From: Neotamlana sargassicola
GTDB lineage: Bacteria; Bacteroidota; Bacteroidia; Flavobacteriales; Flavobacteriaceae
NCBI RefSeq assembly: GCF_020523965.1
Contig: NZ_JAJAPX010000007.1
Location: 1 to 64,000 of the forward strand
Length of the DNA stretch: 64,000 nt
Reading direction: 5' to 3'
Part shown: one piece after another, positions 34,964 to 45,195 of the stretch
Numbering within the stretch: the first letter of the stretch is position 1
How the letters are laid out: every line of letters begins with the position of its first letter
Notes under the pieces: model-generated
What the model was told of the DNA's origin: nothing
What the model saw: only the letters and a program-made list of their open reading frames with translations
Databases searched by the model: none
Translations under genes and position numbers: made by a program

Positions 34964-35788
34964 TTACCATCCGCCAGAGGCACCGCCACCGCCGCCCATG
35001 CCGCCACCGAAGCCGCCGCCAAAACCGCCTCCACCAAAGCCGCCGCCACCAAAACCTCCGCCTGAGCCACCCCAGCCAGAAGAACCACGACGGTAATTAC
35101 CACGTCCCATATTGCTTAAAATTATGGCTTCAAGCAAATCGGTTCCTGCGCTTCTGTTGCCACGGTTATTACCGCCTCCGCGTTTATTTTTGGAAATGGA
35201 AATGATGATGATGATAAAGATGAAAAAGAGAATAAAAATAACACCAATAGGAATGCCACCCGAAGAGTTGCTTTGTCGCGTACCTTGATATTCGCCACTT
35301 AACACTTCAAAAATAGCATCGGCACCACGGTTTAATCCACCATAAAAATCATTTTGCTTAAAATAGGGGATTATGTCGCGCTCAATAATGCGTTTACTCA
35401 TGGCATCGGTAAGTAAATGTTCTACACCGTAACCCGTGTTTATGGCAATGCGTCTATCGGCATTTGCTAAAATTATTAAAACGCCATTGTCTTTTCCTTT
35501 TTGCCCAATACCCCATTTTGTTAACCAATTAGCTCCAAGAAAATTAATGTTTTCGCCATTGGTTGAGTTTATAATAGCAATTACAATTTGTGTAGAAGTC
35601 GTGTCGGAATATTTTATAAGCTTTTGTTCTAAACTGCTTTTTTGAGATGATGATAGCAGGTTTTCGTAATCGTAAACGCTGGTTTGAAAACTTGGTTTTT
35701 CAGGAATATCAAATTGAGCAAAGCTAAAATTTAAGCTCGCTAAAAATAGAATTATAGTTAAAACCGATTTAGAAAACCATGTGACCAT
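34964..35788 (-). CDS. TPM-domain protein, YgcG-like, with Gly-rich tail
   Basis: I chose the ATG at 35788 because MVTWFSKSVLTIILFLASLN gives a clean signal peptide ending in FAQF. ATGs at 35827 and 35878 are possible; the latter overlaps the previous gene by 44 bases. The product has a TPM domain (about 30-170, with GQKGKDNGVLIILANADRRIAI and YGVEHLLTD), then one membrane helix (about 180-200) and a basic stretch. It ends in a long Gly/Phe-rich tail finishing SGGW. TPM domains are linked to phosphatase or photosystem-assembly roles elsewhere. It is the last gene of a lemA-TPM-TPM operon. Confidence 0.88.
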   Translation of the reverse strand: MVTWFSKSVLTIILFLASLNFSFAQFDIPEKPSFQTSVYDYENLLSSSQKSSLEQKLIKYSDTTSTQIVIAIINSTNGENINFLGANWLTKWGIGQKGKDNGVLIILANADRRIAINTGYGVEHLLTDAMSKRIIERDIIPYFKQNDFYGGLNRGADAIFEVLSGEYQGTRQSNSSGGIPIGVIFILFFIFIIIIISISKNKRGGGNNRGNRSAGTDLLEAIILSNMGRGNYRRGSSGWGGSGGGFGGGGFGGGGFGGGFGGGMGGGGGASGGW

Positions 35789-35834
35789 TGTAGACTGCGA
35801 CTGCTTATTACTTTTTGGATACTGCATACTAAAC

Positions 35835-36272
35835 CTATCCTTTAGAGATTTCGTTAGTAAGTTCGTTAATATCATCATCAGAATAAGGAAAATGTTTTTT
35901 TAGTTGTTCGCCAGATTTTAATATACCATCTATCAAACCTTGTTTAAATCGACCTTGTTTAAAATGCGACTGGATTACATTTTTCGTGCTATCCCAAAAA
36001 TTAGCTTCAACCACATCGTTAATCCCTTTATCTCCGTAAATAACAAAGTTTTTATCGTTTACAGCTACATAAATTAGCACCGCATTTTGCAGTTTGGTGT
36101 TATCCATTTTTAAATCATGGAAAACAGTTAAAGCACGTTCGGTAGCATCACCATTTGCGGTTTTTTCAATGTGTACGCGAATTTCACCCGACGTGTTTAA
36201 TTCGGCAGTTCTAATGGCATCAACAATGTCTTGTTCTTCATCAGCAGAAAGGAAAGCTTCAATTTTCGACAT
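35835..36272 (-). CDS. TPM-domain protein, soluble
   Basis: This 145-residue protein is a TPM domain without a signal peptide or membrane segment. It shows DIVDAIRTAELNTSGEIRVH at about 15-35 and LIYVAVNDKNFVIYGDKGIN at about 85-105. It starts one base into the end of the lemA gene (shared base 36272) and is followed by the exported TPM protein. The set LemA plus soluble TPM plus exported TPM is conserved in Bacteroidetes. Its role in the envelope is not settled. Confidence 0.88.
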   Translation of the reverse strand: MSKIEAFLSADEEQDIVDAIRTAELNTSGEIRVHIEKTANGDATERALTVFHDLKMDNTKLQNAVLIYVAVNDKNFVIYGDKGINDVVEANFWDSTKNVIQSHFKQGRFKQGLIDGILKSGEQLKKHFPYSDDDINELTNEISKG

Positions 36273-36859
36273 TAAAATTCAACTTTTGGTGCGTTTTCGC
36301 TTCCTGGAGCACTTTTAAATCGCGCCATTTCTTCAAAACCAAATAATCCGGCAAGTAACTTTCCAGGGAATTTTGTAGTGAATTTATCGTATTCGTTTAC
36401 AGCAGCATTGTAACGGTTACGCTCCACATTAATGCGGTTTTCTGTGCCTTCTAATTGCGATTGTAATTCTAAAAAGCTTTTATCGGCTTTTAACTCTGGG
36501 TAACGCTCTACGGTTAATAATAATTTTGATAGTGCGCCCGTTAAGCCTTGTTGTGCTTGCTGAAATTGAGCTACCGTTTCTGGTGTTAAATTATTAGCAT
36601 CAATAGTTGTTTTCGTAGCTTCACTTCTTGCTTTTATTACACCTTCTAACGTTTCTTTTTCGTGTGCAGCATATCCTTTTACGGTCGATACTAGGTTAGG
36701 AATTAAATCAGCACGACGTTGGTAAGCACTCTCCACGTTAGACCATGCTGTTTTGGCATCAGCTTCATATTCTACAGCAGTATTGTTAAAACCTTTAGCC
36801 CAAGAGTAAATACCTAATACAACAATGGCAATAATAATTAACGGTAAAAATTTTTTCAT
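36272..36859 (-). CDS. lemA: LemA family protein
   Basis: This 195-residue protein has one N-terminal membrane helix (about 4-22, LPLIIIAIVVLGIYSWAKG). A long helical bundle follows, with the LemA signature: WSNVESAYQRRADLIPNLV at about 40-60, then NRYNAAVNEYDKFTTKFPG and the tail FKSAPGSENAPKVEF. LemA proteins are membrane proteins with an outward N terminus and little-known function. It leads the operon with two TPM genes. Confidence 0.95.
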   Translation of the reverse strand: MKKFLPLIIIAIVVLGIYSWAKGFNNTAVEYEADAKTAWSNVESAYQRRADLIPNLVSTVKGYAAHEKETLEGVIKARSEATKTTIDANNLTPETVAQFQQAQQGLTGALSKLLLTVERYPELKADKSFLELQSQLEGTENRINVERNRYNAAVNEYDKFTTKFPGKLLAGLFGFEEMARFKSAPGSENAPKVEF

Positions 36860-36928
36860 AATGTTATAGTTGTTTTTATGCGTGTTTAATAGTTAGATAC
36901 AAAAGTTTTAAAAAAGTTACATGTATCT

Positions 36929-37258
36929 CTACAAATTTTCTTTTAACTTAAGTAACTGGCTTTTTATGTTTTCTAATTTACTAACAATTTCGAACGTGTT
37001 TAACGCTTGCTTTTTTTCTTCTTTTAAATGTGTTTTTGCACCTTCAAGTGTAAAGCCACGTTCTTTTACCAAATGATAAATAAACTTAAGGTTTTTTATG
37101 TCGTCTGGTGTGAATTTACGGTTACCTTTTGCGTTTTTTTTAGGTTTTAAAACATCAAATTCTTTTTCCCAAAATCGAATTAAAGAGGTGTTTACTCCAA
37201 AAGCTTTGGCAACTTCACCAATGCTGTAATAACGTTTGTCGGGTAAATTAATTTGCAT
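36929..37258 (-). CDS. MerR-family transcriptional regulator
   Basis: This 109-residue protein has a MerR helix-turn-helix near its start (YSIGEVAKAFGVNTSLIRFW, about 11-30) and the wing KNAKGNRKFTPDDI. A short helical tail with coiled-coil features follows. It lacks an effector domain, so it likely dimerises and senses nothing by itself. It shares one base with the upstream M23 peptidase gene (37258), so the two are translated together. This pair beside alaS is a conserved Bacteroidetes arrangement. Confidence 0.93.
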   Translation of the reverse strand: MQINLPDKRYYSIGEVAKAFGVNTSLIRFWEKEFDVLKPKKNAKGNRKFTPDDIKNLKFIYHLVKERGFTLEGAKTHLKEEKKQALNTFEIVSKLENIKSQLLKLKENL

Positions 37259-38229
37259 TAGTCTAACGATTGGTTTTCTAATGAGGCGTGTTCAAGCATT
37301 TTATTAAATTCTTCGGCTGTTAAACTACCGTAATAAAAATTAATAGGGTTAATACGTTGTCCGTCTTTAAAGACTTCGTAATGCAAATGCGGTGCTTCCG
37401 AACGTCCTGTACTTCCCACAAAACCTATTAAATCGCCACGTTTTACTTTTTGGTTTTTACGCACGTTGTATTTATATAAATGTGCATACAAACTTATGTA
37501 GCCATACCCATGATCTATTCTTATGTGGTTACCATACCCCGACGAGTTACTATCGGCACGAGCCACAACGCCATCGCCAGAAGCGTAAATTGGCGTGCCA
37601 CGAGGAGCGGTAAAATCCATTCCCCAATGCATTTTTCTAACCTTGGTAAATGGGTCCGATCGCATGCCGTATCCCGAAGCCATTCGTGTTAAATCCTCAT
37701 TACTTACAGGTTGTATGGCAGGAATTGCAGCCAAAAGTTTTTCTTTTTCTTCGGCTAGTTTAGCAATTTCATCAAGCGATCTCGATTGTACAACTATTTG
37801 TTTTTGTAAAATATCTAAGCGTTTGTTGCTTTCTATGATAAGTTTCGAGTTGTCAAAACCTTCTAAATTACTATAACGGTTAATACCGCCAAAGCCCGCT
37901 TTTCGTTGCTCGTCTGGTATTGGGTTGGCCTCAAAATAAACCCGGTAAATGTTGTTGTCTCTGTCGGCAATATTATTTAAAACGGCCTCAGCTTGTTGCA
38001 TTTTTTTGTTAAGTAAGCCATACTGTAATTGCATGTTTTGCAACTCGCGTTTTAAGGCACGTTCTTTAGGCGACTCTACATACTGGCTCGATATAAAAAC
38101 CATAATAAAGGCAAAAAAGGCCGATGCCAATAAAAATATAAAGGTATATTTAAAAGCAGTGGCTTTTTTGCGTTCAATTTTTTTATAGGAAAGTGATTCG
38201 GAATCGTAATAATATTTTACCTTACTCAT
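37258..38229 (-). CDS. M23 family metallopeptidase (cell-wall endopeptidase)
   Basis: This 323-residue protein has one membrane helix (about 28-49), a periplasmic coiled coil (about 55-165) and a C-terminal M23 (LytM) domain. The zinc ligands are present: H201 and D205 in HWGMDF, and H283 in HLHYEV, with H250 and H281 as catalytic helpers. It should cut peptide cross-links in peptidoglycan, and all key residues are present, so it looks active. It is divergent from alaS and co-transcribed with the MerR gene. Confidence 0.95.
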   Translation of the reverse strand: MSKVKYYYDSESLSYKKIERKKATAFKYTFIFLLASAFFAFIMVFISSQYVESPKERALKRELQNMQLQYGLLNKKMQQAEAVLNNIADRDNNIYRVYFEANPIPDEQRKAGFGGINRYSNLEGFDNSKLIIESNKRLDILQKQIVVQSRSLDEIAKLAEEKEKLLAAIPAIQPVSNEDLTRMASGYGMRSDPFTKVRKMHWGMDFTAPRGTPIYASGDGVVARADSNSSGYGNHIRIDHGYGYISLYAHLYKYNVRKNQKVKRGDLIGFVGSTGRSEAPHLHYEVFKDGQRINPINFYYGSLTAEEFNKMLEHASLENQSLD

Positions 38230-38243
38230 GTCGCAATTTATGC

Positions 38244-38251
38244 TATTTTTG
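38244..38251 (+). promoter_or_regulatory. Promoter -7 box, probably of alaS
   Basis: TATTTTTG fits TAnnTTTG and lies about 130 bases before the alaS ATG, just upstream of the divergent M23 gene. The leader holds no leader ORF or terminator like that of the gat operon. Confidence 0.5.
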
Positions 38252-38380
38252 CACTTTATTTATTTGGAAATTAAAAAGCCTAAATTAAATTTACGCTTAG
38301 TTTAGTCGTAACAAACGAGTAAATATAAAAATTGTTTTCTAATAAATATAATTTAACAAAACAGTAACTATTTTAAGTTG

Positions 38381-41005
38381 ATGAAATCTCAAGACGTTCG
38401 AGCCAAATTTTTAAGTTTTTTTGAAGATAAAAAGCATGCCATTGTACCATCGGCACCTATGGTTGTTAAAAACGATCCAACCTTAATGTTTGTAAATGCC
38501 GGTATGGTACCGTTTAAAGAATATTTTTTAGGAAACACTAAAGCCAAAAATAATAGAGTAACCGATACGCAAAAATGTTTGCGAGTATCTGGAAAACATA
38601 ACGATTTAGAAGAAGTTGGTTACGATACGTATCATCACACATTATTTGAAATGTTGGGTAACTGGAGCTTTGGCGATTATTTTAAAGAAGAAGCCATAGC
38701 TTGGGCTTGGGAATTACTTACCGAAGTTTATAAAATAGATAAAGATATTTTATATGTTACGGTTTTTGAAGGTGATGAAGCAGATGGAACAGAAATGGAT
38801 ACTGAAGCATACGATATTTGGAAAAAATATATTGCCGAAGACCGCATTTTAAAAGGAAATAAAAAAGATAATTTCTGGGAAATGGGCGATCAAGGACCTT
38901 GTGGCCCGTGTAGCGAAATACATGTTGATATTCGTTCTGCTGAAGAAAAAGCAAAAATCTCAGGTAAAGAATTGGTAAACGAAGATCATCCGCAAGTGGT
39001 TGAAATTTGGAACCTAGTTTTCATGCAATACAACCGAAAAGCTAACGGAACGCTTGTTGAGTTGCCGAATAAACATATTGATACCGGTATGGGCTTCGAG
39101 CGTTTGTGTATGGTGTTACAAGGCGTACAATCTAACTACGATACCGATGTTTTTATACCTTTAATTAGAGAGATTGAAACCATAACAAATACAAAATATG
39201 GCGCTACAAAAACTGAAAATAATGAGGTTGATGTTGCTATTCGTGTAATTTCAGATCACGTTCGCGCCGTAGCATTTTCCATAGCCGATGGTCAATTGCC
39301 AAGTAATACTGGAGCGGGTTACGTAATTCGTAGAATTTTACGTCGTGCTGTGCGTTACGGTTTTACATTTTTAAATAAACAAGAACCGTTTATCTACAAA
39401 TTAGTAAGTGTTTTAAGTGAAAAAATGGGAGATGCTTTCCCAGAAATGGTGGCTCAAAAACAATTAGTTGAAAACGTAATTAAAGAAGAAGAACAATCAT
39501 TTTTACGAACTTTAGATCAAGGTTTAGTACTGTTAAACAAAATAGTTGAAGACACTAAAGGAAGTACGGTTTCTGGTGAAAAAGCTTTCGAATTGTATGA
39601 TACTTACGGGTTTCCAATCGATTTAACCGCGCTAATTTTATCTGAAAAAGATTTAAAACTAGATGAAAAAGGTTTTGAAGCAGAATTACAAAAACAAAAA
39701 GATAGATCGCGTGCAGCGAGCGAAACTAGTGCAGACGATTGGACAATTTTAATTGATGATACTACTGAAGAATTTATTGGTTACGATGCACTCGAAGCTA
39801 ATGTTAAAATAACTAAATACCGTAAAACAACATCTAAAAAAGATGGTGATATGTATCAATTGGTATTTAATTTAACACCTTTTTACGCAGAAGGTGGCGG
39901 ACAAGTAGGCGATAAAGGGTATTTAGAAGATGCACATGGCGATGTGGTTTATATTTTAAATACTAAAAAAGAAAACAACGTTATTGTTCATTTCACAAAG
40001 AATTTACCAAAGCATTTAAACGAAAGTTTTAAGGCCGTGGTTAACGAGAGCGAACGTTATAAAACCGAATGTAACCATACCGCAACACACTTATTACACC
40101 AAGCTTTACGTGAAATTTTAGGAACACATGTCGAGCAAAAAGGAAGTGCTGTAAATGCTAAACAATTACGATTCGATTTTTCACATTTTTCTAAATTAAC
40201 CGAAGAAGAATTAACCGATGTTGAAGCCTTTGTAAATGCAAGAATTTCGGAGAAATTAAGTTTGGATGAAAAACGAAATGTGCCAAAGGAAGAAGCTATT
40301 GCCGATGGCGCTATGAGTTTGTTTGGCGAAAAATATGGTGATACCGTTCGTTCAATTCGTTTTGGGCAATCTATTGAGCTTTGTGGCGGAACTCACGTAA
40401 AAAACACGAGCGATATTTGGCATTTTAAAATCGTATCAGAAGGTGCGGTTGCATCTGGTATTCGTCGTATAGAAGCCATTACTAATGAAGCTGCTCAAAC
40501 TTATTTTATTGAAAATAGCAAGGTGTATTCAGAAATGAAAGCTTTGTTGAATAACACCAAAGAACCTGTAAAAGCTCTTGAAACATTACAAGAAGAAAAC
40601 GCCAGTTTAAAAAAGCAAATAGAAAGTTTATTAAAAGATAAAGCTAAAAACATAAAAGGCGAATTAAAAAGCGAAATTACCCAAGTTAATGGAGTAAACT
40701 TTTTAGCCAAAAAATTAGATTTAGATACAGCAGGTTTAAAAGACGTTGCTTTCGAGTTGGGTGGAGAAACCAATAATTTATTTTTATTATTTGGTAGCGA
40801 AAAAGAAGGAAAAGCATTTTTAACTTGTTATATCTCAAAAGAGCTTGTTGCTGAAAAAGATTTAAACGCAGGTCAAGTAGTTCGTGAATTAGGTAAATTA
40901 ATTCAAGGCGGTGGCGGCGGCCAGCCGTTTTTTGCAACAGCAGGAGGAAGAAAACCAGATGGTATTGTTGAAGCTCTTGAAAAGGCGAAGGAGTATATTA
41001 GCTAA
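38381..41005 (+). CDS. alaS: Alanyl-tRNA synthetase
   Basis: The protein is 874 residues from the ATG at 38381; a TTG just before it is in frame but not needed. The class II catalytic core shows [19 protein letters not shown] and [19 protein letters not shown]. The editing domain has the zinc site HTATHLLH and CGGTHV, which removes wrongly charged Ser or Gly. The C-terminal part has a helical stretch and the [14 protein letters not shown] motif. All parts are present at normal length. Confidence 0.97.
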   Translation: MKSQDVRAKFLSFFEDKKHAIVPSAPMVVKNDPTLMFVNAGMVPFKEYFLGNTKAKNNRVTDTQKCLRVSGKHNDLEEVGYDTYHHTLFEMLGNWSFGDYFKEEAIAWAWELLTEVYKIDKDILYVTVFEGDEADGTEMDTEAYDIWKKYIAEDRILKGNKKDNFWEMGDQGPCGPCSEIHVDIRSAEEKAKISGKELVNEDHPQVVEIWNLVFMQYNRKANGTLVELPNKHIDTGMGFERLCMVLQGVQSNYDTDVFIPLIREIETITNTKYGATKTENNEVDVAIRVISDHVRAVAFSIADGQLPSNTGAGYVIRRILRRAVRYGFTFLNKQEPFIYKLVSVLSEKMGDAFPEMVAQKQLVENVIKEEEQSFLRTLDQGLVLLNKIVEDTKGSTVSGEKAFELYDTYGFPIDLTALILSEKDLKLDEKGFEAELQKQKDRSRAASETSADDWTILIDDTTEEFIGYDALEANVKITKYRKTTSKKDGDMYQLVFNLTPFYAEGGGQVGDKGYLEDAHGDVVYILNTKKENNVIVHFTKNLPKHLNESFKAVVNESERYKTECNHTATHLLHQALREILGTHVEQKGSAVNAKQLRFDFSHFSKLTEEELTDVEAFVNARISEKLSLDEKRNVPKEEAIADGAMSLFGEKYGDTVRSIRFGQSIELCGGTHVKNTSDIWHFKIVSEGAVASGIRRIEAITNEAAQTYFIENSKVYSEMKALLNNTKEPVKALETLQEENASLKKQIESLLKDKAKNIKGELKSEITQVNGVNFLAKKLDLDTAGLKDVAFELGGETNNLFLLFGSEKEGKAFLTCYISKELVAEKDLNAGQVVRELGKLIQGGGGGQPFFATAGGRKPDGIVEALEKAKEYIS

Positions 41006-41046
41006 AACCAATGTTTTTAGAATAGCTGAGTTTTTAAATAAGAATT

Positions 41047-41075
41047 AATGTCATCCCGAACGCGTTTCGGGATTT
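41047..41075. repeat. Short dispersed palindrome after alaS
   Basis: ATCCCGAA (41053-41060) and TTCGGGAT (41066-41073) form a perfect 8-pair stem around CGCGT, inside a TCATCCCGAACGCG-type sequence. Such elements are scattered widely in Bacteroidetes and may act as weak terminators. Confidence 0.55.
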
Positions 41076-41085
41076 CATTTTAATT

Positions 41086-42051
41086 ATGAATCTACAAACC
41101 AAAATACAATTTAAAAAACAGTCTAATAACCTCATAGACTATAATTCTAATATTTTGTTGCTAGGATCTTGTTTTTCAGAAAATGTTGGAGATAAGCTAG
41201 AGTATTTTAAATTTAAAAACCTCCAAAACCCATTTGGTATTTTATTTCATCCTAAAGCGATTGAAGTCTTAATTACGGATGCTTTAAACAATAAACTATA
41301 TACCGATAATGATGTGTTTTTCCATAATGAGCAATGGCATTGTTTTAACGTACATTCTAAGTTAAGTAATACTTCAAAAGAAGAATTAATTCGATATTTA
41401 AATCATAAGCTTCAACAAACAAAAAACCAATTACAAACAGCATCTCATATTGTTATTACCTTGGGAACAGCTTGGGTTTATCGTTTAATAGAAAACAATT
41501 CAATAGTAGCTAATTGCCATAAAATTCCGCAAAAAAATTTTAAAAAGGAACTCTTGTCTGTTCAAAATGTTTCAGAATCACTTCAAAACATAATAAATCA
41601 AATCCGTACGGTAAACAAAGATGCTTCAATTATATTTACGGTGTCTCCGGTGCGTCATTTAAAAGATGGATTTATGGAAAACACTCGAAGTAAGTCGCAT
41701 TTAATTTCAGCTATTCATCAAGTTATTAACGCGCAATCTGCAAATAAAATAGGATCAACTAACTATTTTCCTTCTTTTGAGATTATGATGGACGAACTTC
41801 GTGATTACCGATTTTACAACGACGATATGTTGCACCCTAACCAACTTGCTATCAATTATATTTGGGAGAAATTTATGTTGGTTTGGATTGATGAGTCGTC
41901 TTACAAAACCATGGATTTAGTTGATGGTATTCAAAAAGGATTGTTACATAAACCGTTTAATCCTAAAGCGGAAGCGCATAAAAAATTTCTAAAAAATCTT
42001 CAAAAAAAAATAGAAATGCTTGAAAGTCAATTTACCCATGTAAGCTTTTAG
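41086..42051 (+). CDS. GSCFA domain protein
   Basis: This 321-residue protein carries the naming motif, LLLGSCFSENVGDKL, at about 25-40. This is an SGNH-hydrolase-like block with a nucleophilic Ser. Then follow NPFGILFHP, TLGTAWVY and VSPVRHLKDG. The final DDMLHPN block carries the Asp/His pair expected of SGNH esterases. The substrate is unknown; carbohydrate or cell-wall esters are likely for the fold. It has no signal peptide. It lies 80 bases after alaS, across a palindrome. Confidence 0.9.
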   Translation: MNLQTKIQFKKQSNNLIDYNSNILLLGSCFSENVGDKLEYFKFKNLQNPFGILFHPKAIEVLITDALNNKLYTDNDVFFHNEQWHCFNVHSKLSNTSKEELIRYLNHKLQQTKNQLQTASHIVITLGTAWVYRLIENNSIVANCHKIPQKNFKKELLSVQNVSESLQNIINQIRTVNKDASIIFTVSPVRHLKDGFMENTRSKSHLISAIHQVINAQSANKIGSTNYFPSFEIMMDELRDYRFYNDDMLHPNQLAINYIWEKFMLVWIDESSYKTMDLVDGIQKGLLHKPFNPKAEAHKKFLKNLQKKIEMLESQFTHVSF

Positions 42052-42184
42052 TTTACCGTGTAAAACTTCTAATTTTTTTCTTTTAATCTCAAGTTTATTT
42101 ATTAAAAATACGCAATTTGTCGTATTGATTTCACTTACCTAAAGTTGCAATTTTGACCTGTTATTAACAATTAAAAATTCAACA

Positions 42185-42721
42185 ATGAGACAATTAAAAC
42201 AATTTATGGCTTTAGTAATGGTGAGTGCATCATTAATGTTTAATTCGTGTTCAACCAGCGACGATGGTGGCGATGGCGGTAATGCACCACAAGGTATATT
42301 AGTTGCAAAAGTTGATGGTACGAGTTACAAGTCTTGGGAAATTTCATCATCGGCAACGGTGGCAAACAACGGTAATAACCTTATTATTATTGCGACAAAT
42401 AGCGATGGTAATGCCTTTTCTATTAGCATTTTTGGCTACGAAGGTGCTGGTAAAACCTATGAGTTTGATGGTACAACATTAGGGCCATTTAACACGGTGT
42501 CTTACACGCAAACCGATGTAAATTTAAGCAACCCTACGGCTTCAACTACTAAAATTTGGAGCGCGCCTTACGAGGATGCGGTGGCAGGCACCGTTTCAAT
42601 ATCCGAAGAAACAGATACACATGTTAAAGGAACGTTTTCTTTTACTGCGAAAAATACAGACGACGATTCTGTGATTACAGTTACCGAAGGTTCTTTTAAT
42701 TTAAATAAACAAACTTCCTAA
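42185..42721 (+). CDS. Lipoprotein, DUF6252-like
   Basis: This 178-residue protein has a signal ending in a lipobox with Cys22 (MFNSC), followed by a Ser/Asp/Gly-rich linker. The mature part reads ILVAKVDGTSYKSW at the start and is all-beta, with GTVSISEETDTHVKGTFSFT near the end. This layout matches the DUF6252 family of Bacteroidetes lipoproteins, as far as I can recall it. No function is known. The next gene starts 62 bases later in the same direction. Confidence 0.8.
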   Translation: MRQLKQFMALVMVSASLMFNSCSTSDDGGDGGNAPQGILVAKVDGTSYKSWEISSSATVANNGNNLIIIATNSDGNAFSISIFGYEGAGKTYEFDGTTLGPFNTVSYTQTDVNLSNPTASTTKIWSAPYEDAVAGTVSISEETDTHVKGTFSFTAKNTDDDSVITVTEGSFNLNKQTS

Positions 42722-42783
42722 AAAATATTAACAAGTGCAGCGCTAATTTGCATAGTGCTTAAGTCATTTTAAAACATATAACA

Positions 42784-44676
42784 ATGAGATTTAAACTAAT
42801 TATTTGTCTGTTAACGTGCTCCACACTGTTACACGCGCAAAAGGCCGAAACCCCACAAAATAGCTACGATTTAGGTGCGAAAATTAATGAAATGAGCTTA
42901 ACTGTTGGTGGTGTATTAATTGCGGCTACCAACAACGGTTTGGTAGGGATAGACCCTAATAAAGCTAATCCTATATTTACTTTTAACAACTTTGGTCAGT
43001 TAAAACCCGAAGAGACGGAGTTTGTTCCAAATTCGCCATACATTGTAGTTTCGCAAGGTGCAGGTTCGAAATTGGCGGGTATAACAAAAACTAAACGCGC
43101 CGTTTTAAATTATATAACAGGCGATGTTATTTTTAATTCTGAAGATGATAGTTGGAACCAGATTTACACTTGTAATATTGTTTTGCCACAAAATAAACTT
43201 ATTGTTAGTGGTATTCAAAAAATAGGAAGCAAGCATGAAAAAATGACGCCAAAAGTAGCGGTTTACGATTTAGGTAAACAAAAGCTCGATTATAGCTTTT
43301 TTCTAGATAAACCAGGTCGAGTTGGTGTAGCAAAAGACTTTAGCGTTACAGGAGTGCCATTACTTTTAAAAGATTTTTTAATTATTCCAACTGCACAAGG
43401 TTTATTGGCAAAATCGCATACAGGTCAAGATTTATGGAGCACAAAAATAAAAGGTGTTAATTGGATGGTAGCCGATGAAACTGAAAAAGAAATTTATGGT
43501 TTCGAAACTACTACAAACGGTAAAAACACCAGAATTCATAAAATTGGCAGCAATGGAGCCGAATTATGGAAAGATGATAGAAAAGTACAAGGTAATGTTT
43601 CTAATTTTCAAATTTTGCCTCAAGGTTTAGCAGTGGTTAGCGATAAAAGTTCTGGTGGTAGCACAAGTGTATTGGCTACTAAAAACGAATCGGAAATTGC
43701 ATTTTTAAGTGCATCAACTGGTGAAGATTTATGGGAGAAAGCACCAAAAACAAAGGGTTACGTACAGCATTTTTATGTACAAGACGATGGTATTTTGTTC
43801 GGTATTCAGCAAGGAGGTATTAATAAAATTTCGTTCGACGGGCAAACACTTTTCAAAAAGCCTTTAAAAACAGGCGAAAACATTATGGTTATGGCACAAT
43901 CGCCACAAGGACTAATTTATATTACAGGAAGCGATGCAAATATAGTAGATTTAAAAACTGGCGAGCAAGTTTGGAAAAAACCATTAAAATATAAAAATTC
44001 TGCTGCGGTTGCTTCTACTTTTGATGTTGATAACAATAGATATTTAATTGCTGCCGATGGAACTATTTATGCAATTGATGCTAGTTCTGGCGATGTAGTT
44101 GAATTAGCAAATACAAAATTTGATGAAAAAGAATTTGCAAACGCTATGGAAATGCGTAACGGAAACATCTTTTTAAGTGCTTCGCAAAACATGATGTTGC
44201 TTGATGCTAATGGAAAAGAGGTATATCACGAATATTACAAATCGCCAAGTAAAAGTACTTTTATGAAAGTAGCAGGAGGGGTATTGGCGGCAGCCTCATT
44301 GGCAGCAACAGCATCAACGGCATTAGCGGCTGGGGCCAATAAAACGGGGTTTGGGAGTTCTAACAATCTAAGAAATTATAACGATTACGGTAAAGAGGCT
44401 AAACGAGCGTCCGATATGTTTGCCTCAATCGCAGATGCCTCGTTTAAAATGATGTCGCAACGTTTTAAAGCAACTGCAGCTACCGAAAATGCACAATTTA
44501 TACTTACAAATTTAGAAAGTGGTGTAGGGTTAGTTAAGGTTAATAAAGATTCAGGTAAGGTAGAGAAAGAAATACTTTTAAAAAATAAAAAACCAGAATA
44601 CCAAGTTGATGATATTGGCGGTTATTTGTTTTACAAAGCAACCGATAAAACTATATACGCTTATAGTTTAAAATAA
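42784..44676 (+). CDS. PQQ-like beta-propeller repeat protein
   Basis: This 630-residue secreted protein has a signal peptide ending in LHAQK. Repeated blades of PQQ type follow, each with a Trp-containing strand, such as GQDLWSTKIKGVNW, GEDLWEKAPKTKGYV and GEQVWKKPLKYKNS. A hydrophobic Ala-rich segment (about 495-515, VAGGVLAAASLAATASTALA) interrupts the propeller near its end and might insert in a membrane. It has no catalytic motif. A scaffold or binding role is likely; the partner is unknown. Confidence 0.85.
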   Translation: MRFKLIICLLTCSTLLHAQKAETPQNSYDLGAKINEMSLTVGGVLIAATNNGLVGIDPNKANPIFTFNNFGQLKPEETEFVPNSPYIVVSQGAGSKLAGITKTKRAVLNYITGDVIFNSEDDSWNQIYTCNIVLPQNKLIVSGIQKIGSKHEKMTPKVAVYDLGKQKLDYSFFLDKPGRVGVAKDFSVTGVPLLLKDFLIIPTAQGLLAKSHTGQDLWSTKIKGVNWMVADETEKEIYGFETTTNGKNTRIHKIGSNGAELWKDDRKVQGNVSNFQILPQGLAVVSDKSSGGSTSVLATKNESEIAFLSASTGEDLWEKAPKTKGYVQHFYVQDDGILFGIQQGGINKISFDGQTLFKKPLKTGENIMVMAQSPQGLIYITGSDANIVDLKTGEQVWKKPLKYKNSAAVASTFDVDNNRYLIAADGTIYAIDASSGDVVELANTKFDEKEFANAMEMRNGNIFLSASQNMMLLDANGKEVYHEYYKSPSKSTFMKVAGGVLAAASLAATASTALAAGANKTGFGSSNNLRNYNDYGKEAKRASDMFASIADASFKMMSQRFKATAATENAQFILTNLESGVGLVKVNKDSGKVEKEILLKNKKPEYQVDDIGGYLFYKATDKTIYAYSLK

Positions 44677-44705
44677 TAAATCTTGTTGTTGAGAGGTTTA
44701 TTTGG

Positions 44706-44746
44706 TTAGGCGTGATAATCAGATTATTGCGCTTAATCTTTTTTTA
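44706..44746 (+). terminator. Intrinsic terminator after the propeller gene
   Basis: TTAGGCGTGATAATC (44706-44720) pairs imperfectly with GATTATTGCGCTTAA (44722-44736), followed by a long T run. A weaker hairpin with CACCAA and TTGGTG and a T run follows at about 44827-44873. Confidence 0.7.
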
Positions 44747-44916
44747 TAACACTTAATCGAAAAATTAAGAGTGGTTACCAAGTTTAATTTATTTTTAGAA
44801 TGCTATTAATCAGTTCATATTTAAAGCACCAATTGCCAAATTCAAAAGAATGAGGGGTAGTTGGTGTTTTTTTATGCGCGTTCTTTTGGTTGATTTTCAA
44901 ATTATTATTTAGAATT

Positions 44917-45174
44917 ATGGAATTTAATTTGATTTTTATAATAGTAGTGTACGCATTAATTTTAATTTTCTTGATTTTGATAGCTAAAGTATTGGTGTTT
45001 AACTATAAAATGGCCAAAAATAATAGCATAAAAATTTTAGAGTTTCTAAATAAAATAAGTTTAGAAAAGAAAAGACTTAAGTTAAACAACCAAAAAGTTT
45101 TAATGGTTGATTCTTATAATGAACATTTATTTAATCGTTATTTTAGAATTTTAAATATGTTAATTTCAATTTAA
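44917..45174 (+). CDS. Small membrane protein, hypothetical
   Basis: This encodes 85 residues from the ATG at 44917 (MEFNLIFIIVVYALIL). One strong membrane helix, about 4-27, is followed by a basic helical tail with LEKKRLKLNNQK. A TTG 27 bases upstream is in frame but has no support. It lies 21 bases before the TPR histidine kinase in the same direction and could be part of that signalling unit, which is only inference. I recognise no family. Confidence 0.5.
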   Translation: MEFNLIFIIVVYALILIFLILIAKVLVFNYKMAKNNSIKILEFLNKISLEKKRLKLNNQKVLMVDSYNEHLFNRYFRILNMLISI

Positions 45175-45195
45175 AGACTAAACCTTGTATTCCTA

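Noticed and set aside
35000-35100. Gly-codon repeats in the TPM gene as a CRISPR or tandem repeat array
   Set aside because: They encode the normal Gly/Phe-rich tail of YgcG-like proteins and have no repeat-spacer layout.
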